NCBI GenBank assembly: GCA_003499525.1
Contig: DNTB01000076.1
Location: 1-64,000 of the forward strand
DNA from: Flavobacteriales bacterium
GTDB taxonomy: Bacteria > Bacteroidota > Bacteroidia > Flavobacteriales_G > Salibacteraceae
DNA length: 64,000 bases
Reading direction: 5' to 3'
Below are positions 1 through 8,534 of the stretch, one piece after another. A program made the translations under genes and the position numbers. The notes under the pieces are model-generated. The model was not told the origin of the DNA. It did no database searches and saw nothing but the letters and a program-made list of their open reading frames with translations. The stretch's first letter is position 1, and each line of letters opens with the position of its first letter.

Positions 1-266
1 GTAGTGGTCATCATCAGGAACATGCAGTAATACCAAGTGTGAAGCGGCAATTTGCTGTGCATCATGATGGTGCCACTCCGGATGGTCGTTTTTGCACGGC
101 AATCCATGCATTCCCACCGATTAATCGTGCTCAGCCAACTCAATCGCTTCGACGCGCACTTTCGGCACACAAGCCCGTTCTTCTCTCGCATTTTTTTCAT
201 GTGGTGAACGCATGCCGATTCATCTGGAAACTGTTTAAAGAAGTCTTTTGCTGTCATAATCATCAT
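1..266 (-). CDS. IS1595-family transposase, N-terminal part (cut by window edge)
   Basis: Open on the minus strand from clustered ATGs at 266, 263 and 257 to the left edge with no stop, so about 85 residues are visible. They begin MTAKDFFKQFPDE and contain a zinc ribbon of two CxxC pairs (VCRKCAS, then WECMDCRAKTT), followed by IRSGTIMMHSKLPLHTWYYCMF. This order of FFKQFPDE, CxxC, CxxC, then a SGT...SKLPL..W block is that of the IS1595/ISXO2 transposase N-terminus, where the ribbon is thought to bind the element ends and a DDE-type catalytic domain follows (outside the window). The visible part is undamaged; whether the whole enzyme is intact cannot be told. The neighbouring secreted-protein gene ends at 333 and seems cut short, as if this element had inserted there. 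Confidence 0.85.
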   Translation of the reverse strand, partial: MMIMTAKDFFKQFPDESACVHHMKKMREKNGLVCRKCASKRLSWLSTINRWECMDCRAKTTIRSGTIMMHSKLPLHTWYYCMFLMMTT

Positions 267-350
267 ATTTTCAGCAAACCTCAGGCCCCGCTCCGTAATC
301 TATTTATGTTCTACATTCAGACGGACATACATTTACAAAAAAAACGAAAT
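1..350. mobile_element. Right-hand end of an IS1595-type insertion sequence
   Basis: The transposase gene reads leftward from about 266, so the element's 5' terminus should lie between about 267 and 350. I could not assign the terminal inverted repeat or the target duplication because the other end is outside the window. The right boundary given is therefore approximate. Confidence 0.5.
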
Positions 351-788
351 TAAGGCCTGTTCTACTGTTCCGTCCGGCATTGCTGGATAAATAATACCCA
401 TTCTAAGTCCCTCTACTCCTGATTCTTGAATACTTTGCAACTCGGTGAGCGTACCTCTTGTTGTCAATAACAGTATCCGTGCAATAGCTCGCAACTCATT
501 ACCCTCTTCAAGCATGAGTGCCTCCTGAACAATTTCATCATTTTGATTTATAAAAGCTCCTTGATGAATTTGAACAATGTATGCAGCGGATTGATATTCT
601 TCGATTCTATATTGAAGGGTGGATAGTGTATCTACGATAACCGGTTCTTGTGGCATGTCAAATTGGACATTCGCATATGAAGTAGTCGTCCATATTTGAT
701 CCTGATTCTGCGCTTTGACTTTAATTGTAAGACAAAGCAAAATCAATGAGAATAAAAGTAGGATATAAACATTCTGACTTCCCATCAT
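333..788 (-). CDS. Secreted protein of unknown function, probably 3'-truncated
   Basis: The product is 151 residues. A hydrophobic signal peptide (MMGSQNVYILLLFSLILLCLTIKVKAQ) is followed by a small domain with no motif I recognise. The last residues, ISFFL, come from a T-rich stretch at the presumed end of the IS1595 element, and the fold seems to stop mid-strand (VEQALISFFL). I infer that the original C-terminus was removed by the insertion. Its ATG at 788 overlaps the true stop of the upstream tail-fibre-like gene (TGA at 787-785) in an ATGA arrangement, suggesting translational coupling. The protein is likely periplasmic or surface-exposed. Function is unknown. Confidence 0.6.
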   Translation of the reverse strand: MMGSQNVYILLLFSLILLCLTIKVKAQNQDQIWTTTSYANVQFDMPQEPVIVDTLSTLQYRIEEYQSAAYIVQIHQGAFINQNDEIVQEALMLEEGNELRAIARILLLTTRGTLTELQSIQESGVEGLRMGIIYPAMPDGTVEQALISFFL

Positions 789-1895
789 TCAGAAATTTTA
801 TCGGCCTTGAGAGTATCGATTTCTTCTTTTAACTCTAAAATGTAGAGCGTCAATTCCTCTACTTTTTCTAAAAGCAAAAGGTTCATATCACCTAGATTCA
901 TTGTCCCTTTTTGAGCAAAATTCCTGCGCTGAAGGGACTCCCGGTAAATGCCCATTTTGATGGATATAGTCTTTAAGAGAATGCATATCCATCAATGCGT
1001 ATTCTTCTTCAAATACGTAATCCGGTATGTTTGAAGTATGTACCTCTATCTCTCTTGCCTGTATAGCCCCGTTCTGGTACAACTTTATCTGCCTCTGATG
1101 ATTATCATCCACAATAGATACATCCCCTTTAATGGCCAGTTTATCGTCGTTCGTGCCGCTGGACCCTAAGGGTTTTAGCTCTCCAGAGCTGTAGGTTGTT
1201 GTGAAACCTATTCCTACTGTTCCGTCGGCATACAGAATGAGCGGGCTGATCCAGCTTTTGTTGGCTCTGAAGTTCAGGTTCTCCATAAAGTCAATGTAGG
1301 CATGAGGGTTCGCGCTACCGGCATGGTGTAAGGCCAATCTCGGGTTATCTTCAGATGTAGAACCGATGTACATCCAACTGCCCGCATTCAAGCTACCGGT
1401 GCTTAAGTTCCCCGTTATCTGTGCATTGCCGTTGGCGTACAGCACGTTGGAGCCAGTGTAGGTTATGGAACTGGCGCCTACTAGCATTTGCTGGGCATAA
1501 GAGATGCCATCCACCTGCAGTCTGATGTTCTGATTAGCATTGAGCGCCATCGCGTTACCCGAGGATGCGCCGCTGCCGATTCTCACCTGACCCCCAAATG
1601 AAGCTTGCCCCCGGTAGGTCGTAAAAAACTTAACCCCCTGATGCTGTACTTCAATGCTGTTCATTGACCGATTTCCATGGTTTACCAATAATATACCCGA
1701 TCGATTATGGTCTTGTATATGAAGTTTAAAGTTATTGTCGGCTATATTGCTAACTCCTATGCCAACATTTGTCGTTGTTGGATTAGAGCGCAAAGTATAT
1801 ATGGAACCGGAATATCCTATATTCCACGTTTGACTCAAGCCATCAGATACGCTAAACGTCAATATAACCAGAGAGAGAGAGAGAGATCGTAGCAT
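785..1895 (-). pseudogene. Tail-fibre-like secreted protein, copy A, frameshifted near the 3' end
   Basis: The signal peptide, starting MLRSLSLSLVILTF, is encoded by ATG at 1895 and a (TC)8 tract; a TTG further up at 1922 is less likely. The body resembles Bacteroidota surface proteins with GIGVSN..NNFKLHIQD repeats and a C-terminal DYVFEEEYALMDMHSLKDYI..NGHLP..PSA segment. The uninterrupted frame stops at 888 after reading EFCSKRDNESR. Compared with copy B (EFAKEGTMNVGDMN), one extra base in an A-run at 917-920 (T-run on the coding strand) shifts the frame. The correct frame continues as TMNLGDMNLLLLEKVEELTLYILELKEE to TGA at 785-787, a coiled coil. It is either a real frameshift or a sequencing slip. 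Export to the envelope is inferred from the signal peptide. Confidence 0.75.
1871..1886. repeat. (GA)8 dinucleotide tract in signal-peptide codons of copy A
   Basis: Eight GA units on the plus strand read as (TC)8 on the coding strand, giving the SLSLSL residues just after the start MLR. With eight units the ATG at 1895 is in frame with the body. Copy B has twelve units and is out of frame. Tract-length change by slippage would switch expression. Confidence 0.9.
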
Positions 1896-2117
1896 GATAT
1901 TAGTTTGAATTGTTTGAAGCAAGTTTAGGTGATGTAAGTCACAAATGCAAATTTATGTTAAAAGTTCTGGGTTTCGGGTTTCGAGTTCCGAGTTGCGAGT
2001 TCCGGGTTCTGAGTTTGTCTATTGTCTATGCCTGATAGACGTTGACCGTTTTTTGAGTTATGAAACTTTGAACTTTCAACTTTGAACTTTGAACTCCGAA
2101 CTAACAAACTCCGAACT
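1887..2117. repeat. 231-bp direct repeat, copy A
   Basis: I found no difference between this stretch and 7034-7264. It covers the start codon and upstream region of the tail-fibre-like gene and an intergenic block of degenerate heptads. Together with similar coding sequence on the left it marks a duplicated cassette about 5.1 kb apart in direct orientation, so unequal recombination could delete or amplify the 5 kb between. Confidence 0.85.
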
Positions 2118-2132
2118 TTGAACTCAGAACTC
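1968..2132. repeat. Inverted arrays of degenerate 7-mers
   Basis: Plus-strand units of the type GAGTTCC / GGGTTTC / GGGTTCT (about 1970-2020) are followed after some 45 bases by complementary units of the type GAACTTT / GAACTCC (about 2065-2132). The arrays can pair into a long imperfect cruciform or RNA hairpin between the 962-aa T9SS gene (ends 2140) and the next gene (starts 1895). It may serve as a terminator or mRNA stabiliser or as a recombination site. The same array sits in copy B at about 7115-7275. Confidence 0.65.
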
Positions 2133-2139
2133 CTAAACT

Positions 2140-5028
2140 TTACTGCTTCACCAACTTCCGAATGCCGGTATACCCCGATTCAGTTTTGAGCTGCACCATG
2201 TAGACTCCACTGGGCAAGCCACTGAGATCAAATTGCACGACTTCATCGATTACCGAAACCTGGCGGCTCACCACTTCTGTTCCGCTAATGTCTACCACCG
2301 TTACCCAAACGCTTTGATCCGCTATTTCAGTACTGTTCCAGCGAATTGTGGTAAGGCCGTTAGTGGGGTTGGGAAAGATCTTGAATCTTAATTCAGGAAT
2401 ATGATTCGACGAACCAAATACATCTGGACTATTTGGAAGACGCTTACTCGCAGGAACAATGTTAGCTCTATATTTTCCGCTGGTTTCATTACAAAAGTTT
2501 GCAACCACTTCTTTCGTGGCTGCCTGAATATTAGGTTCACCAAACCAGTCATCTCTAGTTTTTATTCGCCAATTACCATCAAATTGATAATCCAAACTCG
2601 CACCTTCATCTCGCAGAAAGACAACCTTATCAACAGCTTCCAAATGCGTTACTCCATATCCGCTGCTTACATTCTGATCTAATTCTATCCTTTCTGCTCT
2701 AATGTATAATTCACCTCCCACTACAGTTTTAGCTTCTGCCGGAACATCGTTTAAATTGCCATATCTAACCGTGCCGGGGTAATAAGGCATAGACGAGAGG
2801 TTTATTGGGTCAGCCGAAACTACTATATCATTATCTGTTCGACTTGAATTATATAAATCATAAGTAAACACCTGATACTGCGATACCTGCTCCCCATTGT
2901 GGCCAATCTGATCAAAATAGAAGTCTCCGATAACTTTAAGTTTTATGCTTTTGATATTGGCTTTTGAATTTGCTGGAGAATGGCTCGTGGGATCCGATTT
3001 CCATGTCCATGTCCATCCCATGTTACCTGTAAAAGGATCCGCAGTAAAGTAATACTTCCAATTTCTCACATAATCTCCTCCTGTTTGAAGGTTTCCATAA
3101 ATGAAAAGATTCTTTGCGGTTTCAATGGGATAGATCTTTGAATTGAATACATAAGTTTTTCTATGATTATCCGAACCATCTATACTATCCTTATGTGTAA
3201 AGAACTCATGGTCCATGGTTAAATTGCCCCCCTTTAGTTCTGCAGGATAAAATCTGGATTGCCAGGGGTAGTTCTGTTCATACTCAACTTGAAACATGAA
3301 ATAGACTCCCGATTTTTCTTCGTCAAAATCAATCGCAGGATTTAACGCATAGTTCAAGTCCTTGACTTGCAGCATAAATTCATTCTTATATAGTCTACGC
3401 CGAATTTCATCCTTGTTAAATTCATTGTACATAATTGTTTCTATTTCATCATCAAATATCTCCTCAGAAAAGGTTGTTACCTCAACCTCTGGTGTTTCCA
3501 GCATAGCGAACAAGCCCGGCAACTGGCTGTACGCCGGGTAGTTGTGGGGCATTACCTCTGATTGAATATCGCCGGGATCGTCTCCGGGAACGATAAGGGT
3601 ATTGGATTCGTATGTCTGTTCGTCCGTAATAGTTGCTTTGAAACTTCCTTCGTTCCATGATGCAACCGGCGCCTGTGGCCTGGATGGTTTTTGAGTGATT
3701 CCCAATGAAGAGCTCACAAAATCCATTTCCTGAGCATACAAGGACTTCGCGAGTCCTGTTCCAAATTCTTGAACTTTCGCTTTACCAGACCAACTTGAAT
3801 CTGCTACGATGAGTTCGTCTACGAACCCACCCGTTAATTTGCCCACTCCATTGTTTATCGCATCAGTTGCTTTATTTAGAATATATATTTTGGCCTGATT
3901 TAACGGACTTTTGAAGTCATTCATTTGAGCATCGTATGCCTCCAATTTTTTCTTGTAGTCTGAATACATATCATTCATTACCTGATATATACGGGCACCT
4001 GGAGCTCCTTCGGGATCAAGGTCTGAAAGATTCAGAAAATCACTATTCAAATCACTTTGCGTGATCTCTTTTTCCACCGTAATAGATCTGAATGCCCCAT
4101 CTACGTTTAAGGTATTGAAGGTGCTGAACTGCATCTGGATATTGTGTGTACCGCTTCTTTCGCAAATACAAGGATCATAACTCAGCTGAAAATCCGCAAC
4201 AATCCATTCGTCAATATCCGCAGGTGCCTGATTTGGGCTGATCATCTTTTCACCTGTTTCTATCGTTTCTTTGTCTAATGGGCGATCCACTCCATTGGAA
4301 ACCCGGAACAGACCGGATCCAGAAGTTGGGCCTTCTGGAAAATGCAGTGTAACGTGTGTATAATCTACTTCAGGTAAGTTCCCATTACGAGCAAAAACAT
4401 TGGCAAAGACCCGCATGGTGGATCGATATCTGTTGTACAAAACGAAATAAGGGACATGATTGAGTTCAGGACGCATATCCGCGTTATTTGTTGCATTTTG
4501 TGCAGGGCGCCAACTGTCGGAGTATGTTTGGTCTACATCATCCCCATTGGGTAAAAACCCCAAATTCAAGTACAACAGCTCCCATCCGTCCTCCCAATGA
4601 TAGTCTCTATCTGCAACCGGAAGCGTTTGAGGGCTCGGAAGCGGGTCATCCGGGTTTTCTCTTTGAAGGTTTAGCGTGGCAGGATCCAGATACAAGAATG
4701 AAAAAGCACTGTTGTTCATGGCTGTACTCCAAGGCCAGGTCATGTCGTACAGCGCATTTAGTGAATCTCCGTCCTGTAATTTGAATTCAGGTACCTTCCA
4801 CTCGTTCGATTTATTAATGGCAATTTTGGCAGGGTCGTACCAATTGAAATACGAATTCAAAAAGCTGTTTCGATCCAGGTTGCTGTTTCCCAGCGCATTC
4901 AATCGGTTGGACCATTCCACATTCACCGGACTCAAGGGATTGGTGATGGTTACATCTGTACATCCATCCTGACTAAATGTAAAATGAAAAACAAAAATGG
5001 CAATTGAAGTAAGTACAAAGTGTTTCAT
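2140..5028 (-). CDS. Large secreted protein with T9SS type A sorting domain
   Basis: 962 residues. A signal peptide (MKHFVLTSIAIFVFHFTFSQ) is followed by a long region without a recognisable enzyme domain. The last roughly 80 residues form a type IX sorting domain: FKIFPNPTNGLTTIRW, then VVDISGTEVVSR, LSGLPSGVYMVQL and terminal GIRKLVKQ. Such proteins cross the outer membrane by T9SS and are released or attached to the surface. Two near-repeats of PxxxxYxxxPGLF-like text were not found, so adhesin repeats are not evident. The start ATG at 5028 overlaps the stop of the upstream lipoprotein gene by 4 nt, so the two are probably co-translated and may act together. Function is otherwise unknown. 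Confidence 0.85.
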   Translation of the reverse strand: MKHFVLTSIAIFVFHFTFSQDGCTDVTITNPLSPVNVEWSNRLNALGNSNLDRNSFLNSYFNWYDPAKIAINKSNEWKVPEFKLQDGDSLNALYDMTWPWSTAMNNSAFSFLYLDPATLNLQRENPDDPLPSPQTLPVADRDYHWEDGWELLYLNLGFLPNGDDVDQTYSDSWRPAQNATNNADMRPELNHVPYFVLYNRYRSTMRVFANVFARNGNLPEVDYTHVTLHFPEGPTSGSGLFRVSNGVDRPLDKETIETGEKMISPNQAPADIDEWIVADFQLSYDPCICERSGTHNIQMQFSTFNTLNVDGAFRSITVEKEITQSDLNSDFLNLSDLDPEGAPGARIYQVMNDMYSDYKKKLEAYDAQMNDFKSPLNQAKIYILNKATDAINNGVGKLTGGFVDELIVADSSWSGKAKVQEFGTGLAKSLYAQEMDFVSSSLGITQKPSRPQAPVASWNEGSFKATITDEQTYESNTLIVPGDDPGDIQSEVMPHNYPAYSQLPGLFAMLETPEVEVTTFSEEIFDDEIETIMYNEFNKDEIRRRLYKNEFMLQVKDLNYALNPAIDFDEEKSGVYFMFQVEYEQNYPWQSRFYPAELKGGNLTMDHEFFTHKDSIDGSDNHRKTYVFNSKIYPIETAKNLFIYGNLQTGGDYVRNWKYYFTADPFTGNMGWTWTWKSDPTSHSPANSKANIKSIKLKVIGDFYFDQIGHNGEQVSQYQVFTYDLYNSSRTDNDIVVSADPINLSSMPYYPGTVRYGNLNDVPAEAKTVVGGELYIRAERIELDQNVSSGYGVTHLEAVDKVVFLRDEGASLDYQFDGNWRIKTRDDWFGEPNIQAATKEVVANFCNETSGKYRANIVPASKRLPNSPDVFGSSNHIPELRFKIFPNPTNGLTTIRWNSTEIADQSVWVTVVDISGTEVVSRQVSVIDEVVQFDLSGLPSGVYMVQLKTESGYTGIRKLVKQ

Positions 5029-5906
5029 CGATCTGCAATTTTTCGTCCTCGGAGAACGTGGTACCCCTCGTCAAATAGATATTTTAGTTCGAACCTGTCG
5101 TTCGGCAAGATTTCCATAAATCCGTATGGAATATTTAACCCCGGGTCCGATGGCTCGACGTATTGATATGGGCCCGAAAATATCATTCGACTGTTCATCA
5201 CGGCAAAATGTTTGACCCAGATACCTCTTACTCCGGGTTCGTAATCAGAGCTACCATCCCAAGTATAGCTACCCCAATTGTGAAAATTGTAGCTGTTAAA
5301 ATCTATCCGAGAAGTTGGTATTGGCGCAATACCTATCGGATCCTCTCCTGTTCTACTGGCCCAAAAGCGCAGATCGAAGCTGTCTGTGCTGCCCTCAAAC
5401 GCCCCGCGAAATAGACTTAAAACATCCAGATCGTTATAATCTTTAACCAATTGTATGAATTGCACAGTTGAATCGTACCCATCGTCCTGAGGGTCGCATA
5501 TGGAATCGGCTTCATAGCGAATTACATGTGTAATGGGTATGCGTGCCGGACGAATAGTCACCGTAGAAAAATCCCTTCCAGGAGTTTGAGACCCATCAAA
5601 GGTTTCCTGCCCCACATACCATGTATGCTGCATGCCGAATTCATCGTCTATTGCATTAAAAATTATAGAGTGACCATAGTTTCCCGCAAAAATGGAATCG
5701 GAAAAAACGGTATCCGCTGATCGACCATCCTTATCCGTATACCATAGATTCATAAGCATTTCGAACTTCGCACTGGGCCTCTGGTACGCATGACACGGGT
5801 CATAGTTTTCGCAATCCGGATCGGTAGGATCAAAGCAATGCTCGTGCTTGCAGGTCTGCAGCATTACTGGAATAAGCCCAAGGAGTATGTAGTATTTTGC
5901 TTTCAT
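5025..5906 (-). CDS. Lipoprotein of unknown function
   Basis: 293 residues with an N-terminal signal ending in a lipobox (VMLQTC, Cys at about residue 19), so a lipid-anchored envelope protein. The mature part begins KHEHCFDPTDPDCENYDPCHAY, cysteine- and acid-rich, and resembles the DUF5119/DUF5117-like small Bacteroidota lipoproteins only loosely; I do not assign a family. It lies between the phase-variable tail-fibre-like gene (ends 5925, 18 bases upstream) and the 962-aa T9SS protein (4-nt overlap downstream), which implies one transcript and perhaps one surface complex. Confidence 0.75.
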   Translation of the reverse strand: MKAKYYILLGLIPVMLQTCKHEHCFDPTDPDCENYDPCHAYQRPSAKFEMLMNLWYTDKDGRSADTVFSDSIFAGNYGHSIIFNAIDDEFGMQHTWYVGQETFDGSQTPGRDFSTVTIRPARIPITHVIRYEADSICDPQDDGYDSTVQFIQLVKDYNDLDVLSLFRGAFEGSTDSFDLRFWASRTGEDPIGIAPIPTSRIDFNSYNFHNWGSYTWDGSSDYEPGVRGIWVKHFAVMNSRMIFSGPYQYVEPSDPGLNIPYGFMEILPNDRFELKYLFDEGYHVLRGRKIADR

Positions 5907-5924
5907 GAAGATGAATATACCTTT

Positions 5925-7042
5925 TTATTGGTTATTTTCTACTTCAGAAAGTCGTTGCTCTAGTTCGAAAATGTACAGGGTCAGTTCTTCAACCTTTTCG
6001 AGCAACACTCGATTCATATCACCCACATTCATGGTACCTTCTTTCGCAAATTCTTCTGCAGAAGGGATTTTGGGCAAATGCCCGTTGTCGTTAATATACT
6101 GTTTGAGGTCGTGAATGCTCATCAGATTATAACCCTCTTCAAAAACATAATCTGCAATGGTTCCGGCTGCTACCAGTACCTCTCTTGCCTTAATGGTACC
6201 GTCTTGATACATCTTAATTTGTCTTTCATGGTTATTATCCACAATGGAAACATCACCTTTGATGGCCAGCTTATCGTTATTGGTGCCGCTGGAACCCAGA
6301 GGTTTCAACTCTCCGGAGTTGTACGTAGTGGTAAAACCTATACCTACCGTTCCATCAGCATAAAGAATCAGCGGGCTGATCCAGCTCTTATTGGCCCGGA
6401 AATTCAGGTTTTCCATGAAATCGATGTAGGCATGCGGGTGTGCAGTGCCGGCATGGTGTAAGGCCAATCTCGGATTGTCTTCAGAACTTGAACCAATGTA
6501 CATCCAACTGCCCGCATTTAAATTACCGGTACTTAAGTTTCCCGTTATGGTTGCGTTGCCATTGGTGTAAAGCACATTGGAGCCAGCGTAGGTTAAGGAA
6601 CTGCTTCCTATTAACATTTGCTGAGAATAGGAGGTGCCGTCTACTTGAAGCCGAATATCTTTGTTCGTATTCAAAGTCAAAGCATTTCCATTGGTTCCAT
6701 TGGATAATTTTGCGGCTATGCGCACTTGTCCTGCATAAGATGCATCACCCATGTAGGTGGTAAAAAACTTAACTCCTTGACCTTGTACTTCAATACTGTT
6801 CAGGGAGCGGTTCCCATCGTTTACTAATAATATACCCGATCGATTATGGTCTTGTATATGAAGTTTAAAGTTATTGTCGGCTATATTGCTAACTCCTATG
6901 CCAACATTTGTCGTTGTTGGATTAGCGCGCAAAGTATACATGGAACCGGAATATTCAATATTCCACGTTTGACTCAAGCCATCCGATGCGCTAAACGTCA
7001 ACAAAACCAGAGAGAGAGAGAGAGAGAGAGAGATCGTAGCAT
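5925..7042 (-). pseudogene. Tail-fibre-like secreted protein, copy B, out of phase at a (TC)12 tract
   Basis: Paralogue of copy A with an intact C-terminus: DYVFEEGYNLMSIHDLKQYI..NGHLPKIPSAEEF, then NVGDMNRVLLEKVEELTLYIFELEQRLSEVE, a coiled coil. The natural ATG at 7042 (same context as copy A) is followed by (TC)12. This reads MLR(SL)n and then WFC-stop, so the body (frame from TTG at about 7004: LTFSASDGLSQTWN) lacks its signal peptide in this sequence. Eight or eleven repeat units would restore the frame. I therefore read it as an OFF-phase contingency gene rather than a dead one. The ON product would be a secreted surface protein of about 370 residues. It precedes the lipoprotein/T9SS pair. 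Confidence 0.75.
7010..7033. repeat. (GA)12 dinucleotide tract in signal-peptide codons of copy B
   Basis: Twelve GA units (24 bases) read as (TC)12 on the coding strand directly after ATG CTA CGA. 24 bases keep a frame that hits a stop within the signal peptide, whereas the 16 bases in copy A are in frame with the body. The difference between two otherwise near-identical starts indicates slippage. Confidence 0.9.
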
Positions 7043-7264
7043 GATATTAGTTTGAATTGTTTGAAGCAAGTTTAGGTGATGTAAGTCACAAATGCAAATT
7101 TATGTTAAAAGTTCTGGGTTTCGGGTTTCGAGTTCCGAGTTGCGAGTTCCGGGTTCTGAGTTTGTCTATTGTCTATGCCTGATAGACGTTGACCGTTTTT
7201 TGAGTTATGAAACTTTGAACTTTCAACTTTGAACTTTGAACTCCGAACTAACAAACTCCGAACT
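7034..7264. repeat. 231-bp direct repeat, copy B
   Basis: Matches 1887-2117 base for base as far as I could compare. It holds the upstream region of the copy B gene and the inverted heptad arrays. After 7264 the two copies diverge, although a T9SS gene end follows in both. Confidence 0.85.
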
Positions 7265-7279
7265 CGAAACTCTAAAACC

Positions 7280-7309
7280 TTACTGCTTCACCAATTTGCG
7301 GATACCGAG
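7280..7309 (-). pseudogene. Residual 3' end of a T9SS sorting domain
   Basis: On the minus strand this encodes LGIRKLVKQ and a stop, almost the same as the end of the 962-aa T9SS protein (TGIRKLVKQ at 2140). It is preceded directly (one base) by the stop of an unrelated gene at 7311. Only the tail of a once larger T9SS gene remains, showing that a second cassette of the same type existed and was deleted. Confidence 0.7.
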
Positions 7310-7310
7310 T

Positions 7311-8435
7311 CTAAGACATATCCAAACCACACATAAATAACGGAGAATCCGAAATAGCTCTTTTTTGGGATACATCCATCTTCGGCATGGAAGCCATGTA
7401 ATGAGCGGAAGGAACGTTATTGAAATTACTTAAGGTTCCTCTGTTGACCTCTGAAAAAAACCGATGATACGGACTCTTTACTTCCTGCCACGACAAAGCA
7501 AAATGAAGCTCAAAGATGGCTAAAACACTTTCCAGAAGTAATTCGAGTTCCTTTTCTCTACCTAACTCGTGGTAGAGGTAATCAAAGGTTAGAAACTTAA
7601 AAGATTTAGGATTGAAATAGGATCGAATTCCGGGTACTTTAGGAACCACATTCATGGCAATATTGCCCATTAGTCCTTTAATTTTCTTAACCTCCCATTC
7701 GCTAACATTTACCTGAACACCAGCCAATACCTTACCATCTTTTTCATAGATGAAATAATTATCCTTTAAAAAAAGATACTGCTCATCGTACATGGAAAAA
7801 GAACGGTAGTGACGCCTCAGCAAACTCTTTATATCCAACTTTAGAGATGTATTGAGTTGCTTTACGTGCTGGTCCTTTTTGGGGCTCAGCCTGGTAAAGG
7901 AAAAGGTATCAAATTTGGATATAGGATGAAGGCCAAACGTCTCTGACATGTTGGAAGAGCGGAAGTTATCACTGTCGATGAATGCATAAGTAAGAAACGG
8001 AAGTGAACGGTCCTCACCATAATCTACCCCCAAATCGAATGCCGGACGCGAAAGCAGTCGTTTTATGTAGGATTTAAAGAATCCATCCGCCTTATTGGCT
8101 TTTGCTGACTGTGCCGATGTTGCCGAAGCCCGAATGGCATCTTTAAACACAAAATACCGAATGTAAAATGCATTCAACCGACCTATTGATGATTGCACCT
8201 CTCGATGAGCAGACATCAGGTTACCCGTCAATTTGTCTCGCTGCAACATGTACATAAAATAAGGGTGCTCTATTTGACTTAACCTTTCTGCTATGGTTTT
8301 CAACTGATACTGGGCTCCAGAGGTGCCCACACTCATTTTATTTAGCAAATCAATTGCTTGAGGATCAGGGGTCTTGCTGATGTAGGCGTGATAACTGCCT
8401 CTTTCAAAAAGTGTTGCCTTATCTGCTGAGCTCAT
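7311..8435 (-). CDS. Protein of unknown function, possibly acyltransferase-like, C-terminus perhaps altered
   Basis: 374 residues, no signal peptide or membrane span, so cytoplasmic. The central part (FLTYAFIDSDNFRSSNM..., YFIYEKDGKVLAGVQVNVSEWEVKKI) has the strand pattern of GNAT-type acyltransferases, where an internal GxxxAG strand precedes a V-x-x-x-x-W segment, but no acetyl-CoA loop is clear, so this is a weak guess. The gene stops one base before the relic T9SS tail at 7280-7309, so its last residues (LFMCGLDMS) may be the product of a deletion junction. It is transcribed away from the divergent oxygenase gene that starts at 8535. Confidence 0.5.
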   Translation of the reverse strand: MSSADKATLFERGSYHAYISKTPDPQAIDLLNKMSVGTSGAQYQLKTIAERLSQIEHPYFMYMLQRDKLTGNLMSAHREVQSSIGRLNAFYIRYFVFKDAIRASATSAQSAKANKADGFFKSYIKRLLSRPAFDLGVDYGEDRSLPFLTYAFIDSDNFRSSNMSETFGLHPISKFDTFSFTRLSPKKDQHVKQLNTSLKLDIKSLLRRHYRSFSMYDEQYLFLKDNYFIYEKDGKVLAGVQVNVSEWEVKKIKGLMGNIAMNVVPKVPGIRSYFNPKSFKFLTFDYLYHELGREKELELLLESVLAIFELHFALSWQEVKSPYHRFFSEVNRGTLSNFNNVPSAHYMASMPKMDVSQKRAISDSPLFMCGLDMS

Positions 8436-8534
8436 TTTACGTATTACAATGGTAAGAGAAATTGTGATTCCGGCGAACTATTGTATCGGGTATATCGCAT
8501 TTACATGGCGTAAATCTTACTTTTACCGCCATCT

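Noticed and set aside
39..353. Plus-strand frame of 104 codons
   Set aside because: It lies opposite the IS1595 transposase frame, which has clear motifs; this frame has none.
1968..2132. CRISPR array
   Set aside because: Repeats are degenerate 7-mers without spacers of constant length; this is an inverted heptad array.
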